A DNA stretch of 64,000 nucleotides. Origin: Pseudomaricurvus hydrocarbonicus (GTDB lineage Bacteria; Pseudomonadota; Gammaproteobacteria; Pseudomonadales; Cellvibrionaceae). This document shows positions 35,421-46,983 of the stretch, one piece after another. The stretch is from contig NZ_JAAONZ010000011.1 of assembly GCF_011602365.1 (NCBI RefSeq), forward strand, positions 103,849-167,848, in the 5' to 3' direction. Under the pieces are notes generated by a model that was given only the letters and a program-made list of their open reading frames with translations, searched no databases and was not told where the DNA came from. The translations under genes were made by a program, and so were the position numbers. How positions within the stretch are numbered: position 1 is the first letter of the stretch; every line of letters begins with the position of its first letter.

Positions 35421-35468
35421 TGATACATCAAGTATCATTTATACTAATGATACATAAAGGATCATTAG
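35421..35468. promoter_or_regulatory. Two TetR-type operators between divergent ferredoxin and TetR genes
   Basis: Site 1: TGATAC-ATCAA-GTATCA (35421-35437), perfect 6-bp arms. Site 2: CTAATGATAC-ATAAA-GGATCATTAG (35444-35468), 10-bp arms with one mismatch. They share the half-site TGATAC with the same 5-bp spacer, strong internal evidence that both bind the same dimer, most simply the TetR at 35577. Confidence 0.7.
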
Positions 35469-35576
35469 CGGGCAACCATATTTATTTGAGCGAAGGATTT
35501 TTATTATTTACTATTAAATAACAATAACTTACGAAATAAAACAAAAACAGATACCAATAATTTTTAACGAGACACT

Positions 35577-36149
35577 ATGAATCATAAAGTAACCCCCGAG
35601 ACTCAGCTCCCCAAAAAAAGAGCGACCCGTACCCGGGATGCCTTGTGCAAGGCTCTGTTATCACTGCTGGAAGAAAAGGCACTGGAGCAGATCACGGTGA
35701 AGGAGATCACTGCCGAGGCCAATGTAGGCTACGCCACTTTTTTTCGTCGCTACCCGGATAAAGAGTCGCTGCTGCACGACCTGGCGGCTTCGGAGATTCG
35801 CAAGTTACTGGCGATGACCCTGCCCATTTTCTACACCGAAGACACACTCGCCTCCACACAAACTCTGTGCGCGTACGTCTGGGAAAATAAAGCAATATGG
35901 CGGGCGCTGTTGACCGGTGGCGCCGCGGCCACTTTGAAAGAGGAATACCTGCAACAGGCGCTGGCACTGGCTGAAGAAACTTCAAGTCCAAAAGCCTGGC
36001 TACCGGATGAACTGGCCGTAACCTTTGCCGTTACAGCCGCGATAGAGATTTTGTCCTGGTGGTTAAAGCAAAGCTCACCACCCAGCGTAAAAGAAATGGC
36101 TTATATTGTTAATCGATTAGCAATATCGCCCATCTATCTGCCAACATAA
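35577..36149 (+). CDS. TetR family transcriptional regulator
   Basis: 190 residues. The helix-turn-helix spans about residues 20-65 (ITVKEITAEANVGYATFFRR), then a short helical effector domain with EILSWWLKQ near the end. Divergent from the ferredoxin/P450/PQQ operon, with two operators of common half-site in between, so it very probably represses that operon and itself. The inducer is unknown but probably the operon's substrate. Confidence 0.92.
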   Translation: MNHKVTPETQLPKKRATRTRDALCKALLSLLEEKALEQITVKEITAEANVGYATFFRRYPDKESLLHDLAASEIRKLLAMTLPIFYTEDTLASTQTLCAYVWENKAIWRALLTGGAAATLKEEYLQQALALAEETSSPKAWLPDELAVTFAVTAAIEILSWWLKQSSPPSVKEMAYIVNRLAISPIYLPT

Positions 36150-36246
36150 TTGCGGTGCCGGTGAATGAAACTCCTGTCAAGAGCGATAACTCTTTTCTAA
36201 TCAGTCTATAAAAATGGATTGATAGGCAGTCGCGCCGTGAAACGGC

Positions 36247-36662
36247 TTAACGTACCCCGGCGACTTCTTCGATAGGCACCTTTGGATCGACGCGATGTTG
36301 ATAATGCCGATCAAGGTAATCGGTTCCCAGGCGCATGAAAGAGGCCTCGGTAACCCTCCTTATGTGTTCCGGCCTGCTGTTAAGCACATTCAGTCCTTGT
36401 TCGGCATCAAGGCCGAATTTCGTGGCAATGACCACCTGATCCCAAACCGGTTGCAACGCCTCACCGACCATTTTTTCGTTGCTGTAGGGGCCGTAAATCT
36501 CGTCCGTGTCGAAGAACGTAACACCACGATCAACGACTGCATGTAACAGTGAGGTGCCCTCATTCTTAGTTACCGTACCTGCGTAGCCGAAATCCAGCCC
36601 CATACAGTCAAACCCAACGCCGAAACATCTAACCCGTTGTTTCCCAATCCACGTTTTTTCAT
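36247..36662 (-). pseudogene. Aldo/keto reductase, frameshifted and truncated
   Basis: The original start is visible at 36662 with AAGGTG upstream and reads MKKRGLGNNGLDVSALG, then frame is lost by a single-base change; the next frame continues DCMGLDFGYAG, FFDTDEIYGPYSNEKMVGEA, VVIATKFGLD and YQHRVDPKVPIEEVAGVR before a stop. Only the first half of the barrel remains (about 140 of 330 residues). It is closely similar in motifs to the intact gene upstream and is probably a decayed duplicate. Confidence 0.85.
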
Positions 36663-36739
36663 TAGTACACCTTCGTTTTAATTCAAAGATAACCAAGTGC
36701 AATTTATGGGTAATTAACCAAAACGCGTCATCCACTTAT

Positions 36740-37915
<1,176 letters not shown>

Positions 37916-38076
37916 GAGAGTTGTCTCCTCGACTGTTGTCTTATTCAAGCTGACCAGAAAAAACTCGGCTACCGTGCGTGTGAACAAATGTCGTGAATTT
38001 CCCCAACACCTGATCCACGCACTTGGGCACCCAGTCAGTTTCACTATGGGTGGTGCCATCCATCAAAACGTTTTCG

Positions 38077-39024
<948 letters not shown>

Positions 39025-39126
39025 TCATCAATATGCTATGGCGCACAGGAAAACATAGTAGTTTTGACACCATTAATGTGCCAACTGGTATGAAGATTAA
39101 GTTGTTTGTTATAGGCAGGAGCATCC

Positions 39127-40032
39127 ATGTCTGAGAGTTTGAATGACCTGCGTGCCTTCACGTTGGTTGCTGAAGCGGGCAGCTTTACCAAAGCCGCCGG
39201 CCAAATGGGCGTCTCTCAATCTGCCCTGAGTCACACCATCAAAGCACTCGAAAAGCGTATTGGTATCAAGTTACTGAATCGTACCACCCGAAGCGTATCC
39301 ACGACCCAGGCCGGAGAACAGCTACTAAACGACATTGCCCCGCTGATTTCCGGGATCGAACAAAAGCTCAGCGCACTGAATGAGTTTCGAAGCTCTCCCC
39401 GAGGCACTTTGCGGATTAACGGCACCGAACATGTCATTCACTCTATCCTGTGGGACAAGCTCAGCCGCTTCGCCCATGATTACCCCGACATCCATTTAGA
39501 GATCACCACCGACTACACATTGACCGATATCGTAAAAGACCGTTACGACATCGGCATTCGCCTCGGACATGCTGTCGACAAAGATATGATTGCGGTCAGG
39601 ATCACACCCGACATGCAAATGATGGTTGTTGCTTCACCGGAATACGTACATACCTATGGGAACCCGAACATACCATCAGATCTGGATCATCATCGCTGTC
39701 TGGCTCTACGGTTGCCAACCCATGAAAATCTCATGAACTGGGAACTGCAGAAATCTGGCGATGGGTTTCAAAAAGCAGAAATAGTCAATATCCACCCCCG
39801 GCCCGTCATGATATTCAGTCATGCGCACTTATTGGTGAAGGCTGCTGTCGACGGATTGGGACTTGCCTGGGTCCCGGCATTGATGGTGAAAAGCGAACTG
39901 CAAAGCGGAAAACTGGTTAGTCTGCTGGATGAATGGGTTACGACTTACGATGGTTATTACCTGTATTACCCCAATCGCCGCCAATCGTCACCCTTGTTTC
40001 GATTATTGGTAGATGCACTCAGGCTGAAATAG
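39127..40032 (+). CDS. LysR family transcriptional regulator
   Basis: 301 residues. The winged helix is at residues 5-63 (AFTLVAEAGSFTKAAGQMGV, then SQSALSHTIKALEKRIG and LLNRTTRS), followed by a periplasmic-binding-like effector domain with RYDIGIRLG. The ribosome site is GGCAGGAG, 7-8 bases before the ATG. Divergent from the aldo/keto reductase cluster, which it most likely activates; the target could also include the molybdenum hydroxylase pair downstream. Confidence 0.94.
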   Translation: MSESLNDLRAFTLVAEAGSFTKAAGQMGVSQSALSHTIKALEKRIGIKLLNRTTRSVSTTQAGEQLLNDIAPLISGIEQKLSALNEFRSSPRGTLRINGTEHVIHSILWDKLSRFAHDYPDIHLEITTDYTLTDIVKDRYDIGIRLGHAVDKDMIAVRITPDMQMMVVASPEYVHTYGNPNIPSDLDHHRCLALRLPTHENLMNWELQKSGDGFQKAEIVNIHPRPVMIFSHAHLLVKAAVDGLGLAWVPALMVKSELQSGKLVSLLDEWVTTYDGYYLYYPNRRQSSPLFRLLVDALRLK

Positions 40033-40174
40033 GACAGTTGGGTACTATACTATTAGGCATCCCCAAAAATGTGACCGGGTGGCGATAGCCGATGCCTACA
40101 AAGTTTGGGGCCAGACCTATGAGAACCCTGAATATGTCGCCCGCTTGCACGAAGTCCTGGAGCCGGAAGAGTAA
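40028..40174 (+). pseudogene. Short remnant coding fragment, family unknown
   Basis: The frame ending at the TAA at 40172-40174 reads VAIADAYKVWGQTYENPEYV and ARLHEVLEPEE, clearly protein-like. The first possible start is a GTG at 40079 (31 residues) and there is no ribosome site. Taken as the 3' end of a lost gene; the family was not recognised. Confidence 0.35.
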
Positions 40175-40375
40175 GCCAAAATGAGGGCTATACGCGAGGA
40201 GACACATCCTCCAACACAGACCCGTGATGACCCCGGAGCGCTGCCTCTCCGATTTGATTTATTAGGCAGTCTCATAAGCCTTATGAATTAATAGACATTA
40301 ACAACCCATTGATACTATGTACAATTGCAGGCTAGCCGATTGCTATTCACTTTACAGGCCGCGCGAGGATTCAAG

Positions 40376-40903
40376 ATGACCGTCATTTCCGTCAATGGAG
40401 AAAAACGCGAGGTAAAAGCTTCGCCCGAGGTACCCCTTTTGTATGTACTGCGCGGGGAGCTGGACGTGATGACCCCCAAGTTTGGGTGCGGCCTCGCCCA
40501 ATGCGGTGCCTGCTCGGTATTGGTTGATGGCGAGGAGGTCCGGGCCTGTATTACCCCCATCGCCGCACTCGACGGCAAGGAAATCACGACCGTTGAAGGT
40601 CTGCCCGCACGCTGGCAACAGCAGCGCAACCTGGCTGACGATGCAGAACGCCTGCATCCGGTGCAACAGGCCTGGATCGACAAGCAGGTGCCACAATGCG
40701 GTATCTGTCAGTTTGGCATGATGATCAAAACGACCGAGCTGCTGGAAAGCAACCCCACCCCCAACGACGCGGCCATTGTCGACGCCCTGACGACCTCTGG
40801 TCCCTCGCCGCATCTGTGCCGCTGTGGCTCCTACGCTGCTATTAAGGAAGGCATTCATCACGCGGCTGACTTGATGGCCGCTTCCGGGGGTGACAAATCA
40901 TGA
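40376..40903 (+). CDS. iorA: Molybdenum hydroxylase small subunit, [2Fe-2S] protein (isoquinoline 1-oxidoreductase alpha type)
   Basis: 175 residues from the ATG at 40376, preceded by GAGGA at 6 bases; an in-frame TTG at 40325 is an alternative. Two [2Fe-2S] clusters: plant-ferredoxin-type GCGLAQCGACSVLVDG near residue 40, and the helical-domain cluster CGICQFGM with HLCRCGSY. It carries electrons from the molybdenum subunit. Its stop overlaps the next start (ATGA). There is no FAD subunit, as expected for the IorAB type. Confidence 0.92.
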   Translation: MTVISVNGEKREVKASPEVPLLYVLRGELDVMTPKFGCGLAQCGACSVLVDGEEVRACITPIAALDGKEITTVEGLPARWQQQRNLADDAERLHPVQQAWIDKQVPQCGICQFGMMIKTTELLESNPTPNDAAIVDALTTSGPSPHLCRCGSYAAIKEGIHHAADLMAASGGDKS

Positions 40904-43242
40904 ACAAAAAAGCCGAAGAGCAAGACACCACGGCTACCGAAACCCTAAACATTCATGGCGCCAGCCTTAGCCGCCGCAGCTTTCTCGGTGTCAGTGGCAG
41001 TCTGTTGGTATCACTGGCCCTCAAACCAAACCTCGGTTTTGCCAACAGCGCCGTCACCAATTCGCTGGACGCCGCGGCGCCGAACAGCTGGGTAGAAATT
41101 CATGCCGACAACACAGTGGTCATTCGCACCGGCAAATGTGATTTTGGCCAAAGCTCCATCTACACCGCCTATCGACAAATCGTCGCAGAAGAACTGGGTA
41201 TACCGGTGGATGCCATTACCACGGTCATTTCCGGCGATACCGACCGTACCCCGGACGGTGGTGGCACCTTTGGTTTACTGCGCACCAATGTCCTGAACCT
41301 GCGCAAGGTTGCCGCCTATACCCGCGAAGCGGTGCTCAAGCTGGCGGCGCAGCGCTTCGGTGTGTCACCAGATAGTATCAGCATCAAAGACGGTATCCTC
41401 AGTGCGGGTAGCAAGCGCGCCAGCTACGGCGAGATTGTTGCCAAACAGGCGCTGACGCTGGAGATTCCGGTGGAAGGCGAATTGACCAGCTTCCGCGGGC
41501 TTACCGTGGCCGGCAACCCGCCATTAAAAGACCCGGCCGATTACACCGTGATTGGCACGCCGGTCAAAAACCCGATTGTGCGCCCCAAAGTCTCGGGTGA
41601 GTTAACCTGGGTGGGCGATGTCAAACTGCCGGGGATGTTGCACGCCCGGGTCATCCATCCGGCGACGCTGGGCTCTACCCTGGTGAAAGCGGGCAATGTC
41701 GATAAAAGCCGGTTTCCCAACGCCCAGGTTGTTGCCATCAACAACCTCGTGGCCGTGGTCTCGCCGGACGAATGGGAAGCCGTGCAGGCGGCAAATGCTG
41801 TGGCGGCAGTCACCCAATGGAGCGACTGGGCTGGGCTGCCGGGCTCAGCGCAGCTGCAAGAGCACCTGCGCAGCCAGGTGGACTGGAACGAGGTGCCTGG
41901 AACCGCTGGCCGCTTCAACAGCGGCGACGCCGCGGTTCAAGCTTCCCGCACACACGCCGCCAGCTATTTTGTCCCCTACCACAAGCATGCGCCCATCGGA
42001 CCGACGGTGTCCTTGGCGGAAGTTACCAATGGCACCATTACCGTCCATACCCACAGCCAGAACCCGCAATTTTTGCGCATGGCGATTGCCAAAATGCTGG
42101 GCGAAAGTGAAGCTGCGGTAGTCATTCGCACTTACCCCGGGCCGGGTCATTTCGGCCGCTCCAACGGCGGTAATGCCGGCTCGGAAGATGAAGCGGTTTT
42201 GTTGGCCCGCAAACTGAACAAACCGGTGCGGGTGCAGTGGATGCGTCACGACGACATGCAGTGGTCGACCCAGTCTTCCGCCATGTTGTCTGACATTCGC
42301 ATTGACCTGAATGACAGCGGCAAGATTCTCCGTTACGAGGCCACCCACTTTGGCCCCCCCATGCAGGACGACCGACCGATCGGGGCATTGCTGGCAAACT
42401 TGCCGACCATCTCGTCGCCGTCGCCGAACAACCCGTCGCCGGTACACCGGGCCGAAATGTATGTTGCCGACAGCTGGGTCTACGCCGGTATCGCCAATGT
42501 GGCCGAAACCGGCCATGGCACCTACCAGCTGGGGGAGCGGGAATCGCCACTGAAGGTAGGTCTGCGCGACCACTCAATGCGTACACCGATCCAGTTTCAG
42601 CAGAACTTTCCCCGTGAATCGGCCATCACCGAAGCGGCGGCACTGGCGGGCACCGATGCACTGGAATTCCGTCTGCAGCACGCGACGGATCCCCGCTTTC
42701 AGGCTTTGTTAACCCGACTGCAGAAAGAGTCGCAATGGCAAACCCGACCTTCACCTGCAAAGGAGGATGAGTCAGCTACGGTCTTACGCGGCCGCGGGGT
42801 ATCGATTATGTTCCGCGACAACGGCTACTGGGCCTGTGCCGCCACGATCGCGGTCACACCGGCAACCGGCGTCGTGAAAGTGGAGCAGATTACCCTCGTG
42901 GCCGACCCGGGCATCGTGGTGAATCCACTACAGCTCAAACGTCAGGCTGAAGCGGGCTGTCTGATGGGGGTTTCACAGGCACTGCATGAAGAGGTGGCCT
43001 TCGATCAGAGCCGGGTCACCAGCAGCGACTGGTACTCCTACCCGATATTGACGATGGCCGAGGTACCCAAACTGAATGTGGTAATAGCCCCGTTCCAGGG
43101 CGCAAAAATTTACGGCCAGGGCTCGGAAAGCGCCAACGCGCTGGTGCCCTCTGCCATCGCCGGTGCCTTTTTTGATGCTACAGGCAAGCCGGCGCGCCGG
43201 TTACCGCTGCGTCCCGATTACATAAAGACACTCTTGCTGTAA
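40900..43242 (+). CDS. iorB: Molybdenum hydroxylase large subunit (isoquinoline 1-oxidoreductase beta type)
   Basis: 780 residues. The N-terminal Tat motif SRRSFLGVSGSLLVSLAL indicates periplasmic export of the folded complex. The Mo-cofactor domain has GKCDFGQSSIYTAYRQI, GPGHFGRSNGGNAGSEDEA and the C-terminal GQGSESANALVPSAIAG, where the Glu of GSES is near the usual catalytic Glu. Such enzymes hydroxylate N-heterocycles or oxidise aldehydes with water, passing electrons to a cytochrome c. No cytochrome c or MobA-like chaperone gene follows; a decayed phospholipase gene does. Confidence 0.92.
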   Translation: MNKKAEEQDTTATETLNIHGASLSRRSFLGVSGSLLVSLALKPNLGFANSAVTNSLDAAAPNSWVEIHADNTVVIRTGKCDFGQSSIYTAYRQIVAEELGIPVDAITTVISGDTDRTPDGGGTFGLLRTNVLNLRKVAAYTREAVLKLAAQRFGVSPDSISIKDGILSAGSKRASYGEIVAKQALTLEIPVEGELTSFRGLTVAGNPPLKDPADYTVIGTPVKNPIVRPKVSGELTWVGDVKLPGMLHARVIHPATLGSTLVKAGNVDKSRFPNAQVVAINNLVAVVSPDEWEAVQAANAVAAVTQWSDWAGLPGSAQLQEHLRSQVDWNEVPGTAGRFNSGDAAVQASRTHAASYFVPYHKHAPIGPTVSLAEVTNGTITVHTHSQNPQFLRMAIAKMLGESEAAVVIRTYPGPGHFGRSNGGNAGSEDEAVLLARKLNKPVRVQWMRHDDMQWSTQSSAMLSDIRIDLNDSGKILRYEATHFGPPMQDDRPIGALLANLPTISSPSPNNPSPVHRAEMYVADSWVYAGIANVAETGHGTYQLGERESPLKVGLRDHSMRTPIQFQQNFPRESAITEAAALAGTDALEFRLQHATDPRFQALLTRLQKESQWQTRPSPAKEDESATVLRGRGVSIMFRDNGYWACAATIAVTPATGVVKVEQITLVADPGIVVNPLQLKRQAEAGCLMGVSQALHEEVAFDQSRVTSSDWYSYPILTMAEVPKLNVVIAPFQGAKIYGQGSESANALVPSAIAGAFFDATGKPARRLPLRPDYIKTLLL

Positions 43243-43466
43243 TGCCAAATGATGCAGTTGGCTAGAGTGGGCGCACTACCAATACCGGGGCCGTTCTGCG
43301 GCTCCGGTGTGTCACCTTGCGACGGGCGTGAGCCCAGCATCCGAGATGAGCTATCTCATAGTCTTTGCACGAAGATTCATAACCTTGATAGCCATCGACC
43401 AACAACGCAGAAACTTCAGCTGTCAGTAGGCTGGTCGGAACGCTGCGATTGCGAGTGGGCTCGTAG

Positions 43467-43910
43467 CGGAAGAACAGTGCGGGAGGATGGATTGGCGCTT
43501 ACGCTTCAACCAACCACATTCCTGCTCATGCGGCTTATGAGCGTTACCGTAAAGAGTTGCTGGAGATGGGGTTTGATATTTATGAAGCAAGACCTGATAC
43601 CACTCAGGTAGTTAAAGGCCTCGATCAAACTTCAACGCTGCACACCAAGCTTATCGTCATTGATTCCCGCTACTCCTTCATCGGCTCCCTGAATCTGGAT
43701 CCTCGCTCGATTGTGATCAATACCGAATTAGGGATACTTGTTGATTCGCCGGAACTTGCGAACGCCTTGCTGGATGATCCTATTTCGATATTTGGTAAAG
43801 TCGTCTATAAGTTACACCTAAATGATGATGAAAAAGTAGAATGGCATGGCATCAATGAAGAAGGCCCCGTCGTCTATCACAACGAACCTCACACCAACTG
43901 GTGGCGGTGA
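43467..43910 (+). pseudogene. Phospholipase D / cardiolipin synthase-like, 5'-truncated remnant
   Basis: Only the second PLD half survives. The frame is open from 43467 with ASTNHIPAHAAYERYRKELL, then the HKD-type motif HTKLIVIDSRYSFIGSLNLD, i.e. HxKx4Dx6GSxN, and a C-terminal tail to 43910. Full family proteins have two HKD motifs and about 400-500 residues. No start with a ribosome site exists and the upstream frame has a stop at 43464. The 224 bases between iorB and this remnant hold nothing recognisable. Confidence 0.8.
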
Positions 43911-44216
43911 CTCGTATCGCGCCTCTACAGGTTACTGCCTGAGAGTCAGTTGTGAATATTTAAGAGTCCGACTTTCTTGTTACAAAGCAGAGTTTCAATA
44001 CCAACAGTGAATTTGTTTCATAAGGCAGTGTTTATTACTTATTTTCACTCTGACAAGAATGCACAAGTGCCAAAACCATTGACCCAAAAAATCTCAATTT
44101 GATTTTCTTACCCCAACTGGCAATGCACTTCGCGTAAAAACCGTTGTTTCTCCTATACTCCTTTACTAGCCGCGTGGTCTTCGCGGCAATCGCGTTGCAA
44201 AAGGAGTGCCTCCCGT
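43911..44216. promoter_or_regulatory. Upstream region of the DcaP-like porin gene
   Basis: No gene. GCCGCG-7-CGCGGC (44169-44187) is a GC-rich inverted repeat 30 bases before the porin start, either an operator or a 5'-UTR hairpin. AAAAGGAG is the ribosome site at about 44199-44206. Confidence 0.4.
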
Positions 44217-45686
44217 ATGCCTGCTCTGTCAAAGTTGCTCTCGTGCGCCATCCTGATTGGGTTGAGCGTCTCCCTGCCTGCTCTTGCTGATGACAGCGAG
44301 CGTATCCAACAACTGGAACAACGACTCGAAGAGCAGCGCGCCATCATGGAACGACAACAGCAAATGCTGGAAACCCTGCGCACAGAAGTAGAACGGTTGA
44401 AAGGCGAACCACTCACGATATCGACCCCACCCTCATCCGACCCTTCTGCAGGACCAAAACCGGCGACCATTGCCTCGCCACCCGATCAAACCGCCGCCAA
44501 CCAAACTTCGCAGGATACCATTATCTACGCCAGCGAAAAAAAGGGGGCTCTGCAACTTTATGGGCATCTGCAACTGGACGTCATTCACGACTTTAATCGT
44601 GTCGACCCGGATTATGCCGCCACACTCCGACCTTCCGCCATCCCCACGGTCGACGGCAGTTTTGGGCAGGATGGCGAAACCCGGCTCAGCGTCAAACAAA
44701 CACAGTTAGGTCTGAAAGGGTCGCTGTTCACGCCAGTGGGCGAGGTAAACAGCTGGTTTGAATTTGACATGTTCGGCACGGGCAGTGACACCGGCCAAAC
44801 CACATTCAATTTGCGTCACGCCTGGGTCGAAATAGGCAGGCTGGGGTTCGGGCAAACGAGCTCGACCTTTATGGACATCAGTATTTTCCCCAACACCATT
44901 GACTGGTGGGGCCCGGCGGGCATGGTGTTCAACCGCAACCCTCAAGTGCGCTATACCTGGACAGGAAAGAGTAGCGGGTCCGGCACCCTCAACGGTGGTG
45001 GTAACGAGCTGGCCATTGCGCTGGAACAACCCAACGCCAGTTTCAACACCGGCATCTTTGGCGAGCTATCGCCGGTCATTGATGAACGCGCCAGTACCCG
45101 CACCGAGTATCCAGATCTCACCGCCCACTGGCGTAGCGTGCACGATTGGGGACATCTGCAACTCGCCGGCGTGTTGCGCAAGCTGGAATTTGAAACCATC
45201 TGCCCCGGTGATCCGGCCAGCTGCCTGTCCAACAACCGCCCAAAAGATGACGAGACTGGCTGGGGTGTAAACTTCACCGGTGTCCTTAACACCTTTGGAC
45301 ACGATCAATTAAAGTTTGGTGTGGTGTACGGTGAAGGCATTGCCAGTTTCATGAACGATGGCGGCGTTAACCTGGCACCCGAAGACAATGCCATTGAAGC
45401 GGTACCCATACTGGGGACCACCCTCTACTATGACCGCTACTGGTCACCCCGCTGGAGTTCATCCCTTGGCGTCTCCGTCAACGATGCCGACGTGCGCAAT
45501 CAGCAGGCCGACAGCGAATTCGACCGCGGCAGCTACGCCAGTGTCAATTTACTCTATACCCCCTACCCGGACTTTATCATCGGTCTGGAAGCCCTGTACG
45601 GTGAACATAAAGATGTGGGCGGGCGTACCGGCGAAGACTTCCGCACACAACTGACCTTCAAGCACAAATTTTCCACCGGCTTTTGA
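44217..45686 (+). CDS. DcaP-like trimeric outer-membrane porin
   Basis: 489 residues: signal peptide (LSVSLPALADD), an N-terminal coiled coil at about residues 25-62 (Glu/Gln/Arg rich, IQQLEQRLEEQRAIMERQ), a Pro/Ser/Thr linker, then a beta-barrel starting ALQLYGHLQLDVIHDF and ending with aromatic Phe (FKHKFSTGF). DcaP porins take up dicarboxylates and other small acids. Convergent with ligAB, whose aromatic-acid substrates fit such a porin. Ribosome site AAGGAG. Confidence 0.85.
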   Translation: MPALSKLLSCAILIGLSVSLPALADDSERIQQLEQRLEEQRAIMERQQQMLETLRTEVERLKGEPLTISTPPSSDPSAGPKPATIASPPDQTAANQTSQDTIIYASEKKGALQLYGHLQLDVIHDFNRVDPDYAATLRPSAIPTVDGSFGQDGETRLSVKQTQLGLKGSLFTPVGEVNSWFEFDMFGTGSDTGQTTFNLRHAWVEIGRLGFGQTSSTFMDISIFPNTIDWWGPAGMVFNRNPQVRYTWTGKSSGSGTLNGGGNELAIALEQPNASFNTGIFGELSPVIDERASTRTEYPDLTAHWRSVHDWGHLQLAGVLRKLEFETICPGDPASCLSNNRPKDDETGWGVNFTGVLNTFGHDQLKFGVVYGEGIASFMNDGGVNLAPEDNAIEAVPILGTTLYYDRYWSPRWSSSLGVSVNDADVRNQQADSEFDRGSYASVNLLYTPYPDFIIGLEALYGEHKDVGGRTGEDFRTQLTFKHKFSTGF

Positions 45687-45709
45687 GCGGTTCGCAAGCA
45701 AGAATTTCG

Positions 45710-46576
45710 CTAATAAGAGAGTCGCTCATTTTCCAGTACCAGCACGCCCGCTCCGGTGTTTGAGATGGGTACATGGTAGTGCTTATGAATCAGTTTGGCA
45801 TCGTCGGCCAGGGCGCCACGCATGACCAGCCACATAATGGTTTCAATGCCCTCAGTCCCGGCTTGCGCCATGATTTCTGCGTTGGAAAACTGGGTCATCC
45901 ACTCCGGCTCACTGATGATACGCTCCATACATTCCAGATCAAAATCCACATTGATCAGCCCCGCACGCTCACCTTGTAATTGATGAGACATGCCCCCGGT
46001 GCCCAGAATTACCACCCGCAAATCCTCCGGGTAGGATTCAATTGCCTTGCCCAAAGCCTGCCCCAGTTTCAAACAACGGGCAGCAGACGGCACTGGGTGT
46101 TGTACGGTGTTCACTGCCAGCGGAATGGTTTTGATCGGCCACGAGTCACCACTGCCCTCTTCTCTGTTGCCATAAAGGGCTCGAATAGGATTCACAAAAC
46201 CGTGGTCGACTTTCATTTCCTGACAGGTGCAGATATCAAACTCCTGCTCAACCAATGACTCGGCCAGATGCCAGGAGAATTCAGCGTCTCCCGTAAACGG
46301 GGCCACCGGTTTCAGTCCCCAGCCTTCGTCGGCATTTTCGTAAACATCCGCGCAACCCAGGGCAAAGGTCGGTACCTTATCGAGAAAGAAATTGAGGCCG
46401 TGGTCGTTGTAGACCACAATCAGCACATCCGGTTTGACCGCATCCAGCCAGGCTTTGGCGGGTTCATAACCGTCAAAAAATCGCTTCCAATAAGGTTCTT
46501 GTGTTTTCCCTTCGGCGATGGCGTTACCCACGGCCGGAATGTGCGAACTGGTAATCCCACCTAAAATGCTAGCCAT
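45710..46576 (-). CDS. ligB: Class III extradiol ring-cleavage dioxygenase, catalytic beta subunit (LigB type)
   Basis: 288 residues. Iron ligand candidates are His12 in SSHIPAVG, His near 60 in VVYNDHGLNFF and Glu near 240 in AGTEGIETIMWL; a further His pair is in GMSHQLQ and HKHYHVP. The family cleaves protocatechuate or related catechols at the 4,5 bond using Fe(II). It overlaps ligA by 8 bases, the usual LigAB arrangement. Whether the substrate is protocatechuate, gallate or a methylated analogue cannot be fixed. Confidence 0.92.
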   Translation of the reverse strand: MASILGGITSSHIPAVGNAIAEGKTQEPYWKRFFDGYEPAKAWLDAVKPDVLIVVYNDHGLNFFLDKVPTFALGCADVYENADEGWGLKPVAPFTGDAEFSWHLAESLVEQEFDICTCQEMKVDHGFVNPIRALYGNREEGSGDSWPIKTIPLAVNTVQHPVPSAARCLKLGQALGKAIESYPEDLRVVILGTGGMSHQLQGERAGLINVDFDLECMERIISEPEWMTQFSNAEIMAQAGTEGIETIMWLVMRGALADDAKLIHKHYHVPISNTGAGVLVLENERLSY

Positions 46577-46970
46577 GCCAATACCCCTCCTTCTCGCTCA
46601 GTTTTTGTTGCAGGTCAGATCCATGGGATAACAAGTTGTCTTTAAAGATTTCGGTGCTGATCCCCTGAAACGCGGCGCCTGCATCCTGCACCGAAACACC
46701 TCTGGGAATCGCCATCTTCGCCATGTAGTAGATGTTGGCGCCCAAGCGCAACATCCTGAGAAAATCGTTTTCAAGCACTGCTGTTTTGTAATCCCCACTG
46801 ACACCAAATTGATCACAATACGCGGCCGGATCCTGCTCAAATGACTCCCTGTTTCGCTCCTCATTAAAGGAATACAACAACTTATTCAGTTCATAAGATG
46901 GGTGTGCACGCCGGCCATCGAAAACATAAGTTCCCGGAATGTCGTCGTACTCGTGTGATCGCCAGACCAT
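46569..46970 (-). CDS. ligA: Extradiol dioxygenase small alpha subunit (LigA type)
   Basis: 133 residues, all-helical. GTYVFDGRRAHPSYELNKL at the N-terminus and LRLGANIYYMAKMAIPRG in the centre are typical of the LigA domain that caps the active site of LigB. GGAGAGG lies about 9 bases before the ATG. Divergent from the AraC-type gene at 47040, with a 70-base intergenic region. Confidence 0.92.
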   Translation of the reverse strand: MVWRSHEYDDIPGTYVFDGRRAHPSYELNKLLYSFNEERNRESFEQDPAAYCDQFGVSGDYKTAVLENDFLRMLRLGANIYYMAKMAIPRGVSVQDAGAAFQGISTEIFKDNLLSHGSDLQQKLSEKEGYWHG

Positions 46971-46983
46971 CGCAAGAACCTCT

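Noticed and set aside
41845..42573. Long open frame (242 codons) on the minus strand within iorB
   Set aside because: Shadow of the GC-rich iorB coding sequence; low-complexity Arg/His-rich translation and no motif or ribosome site.
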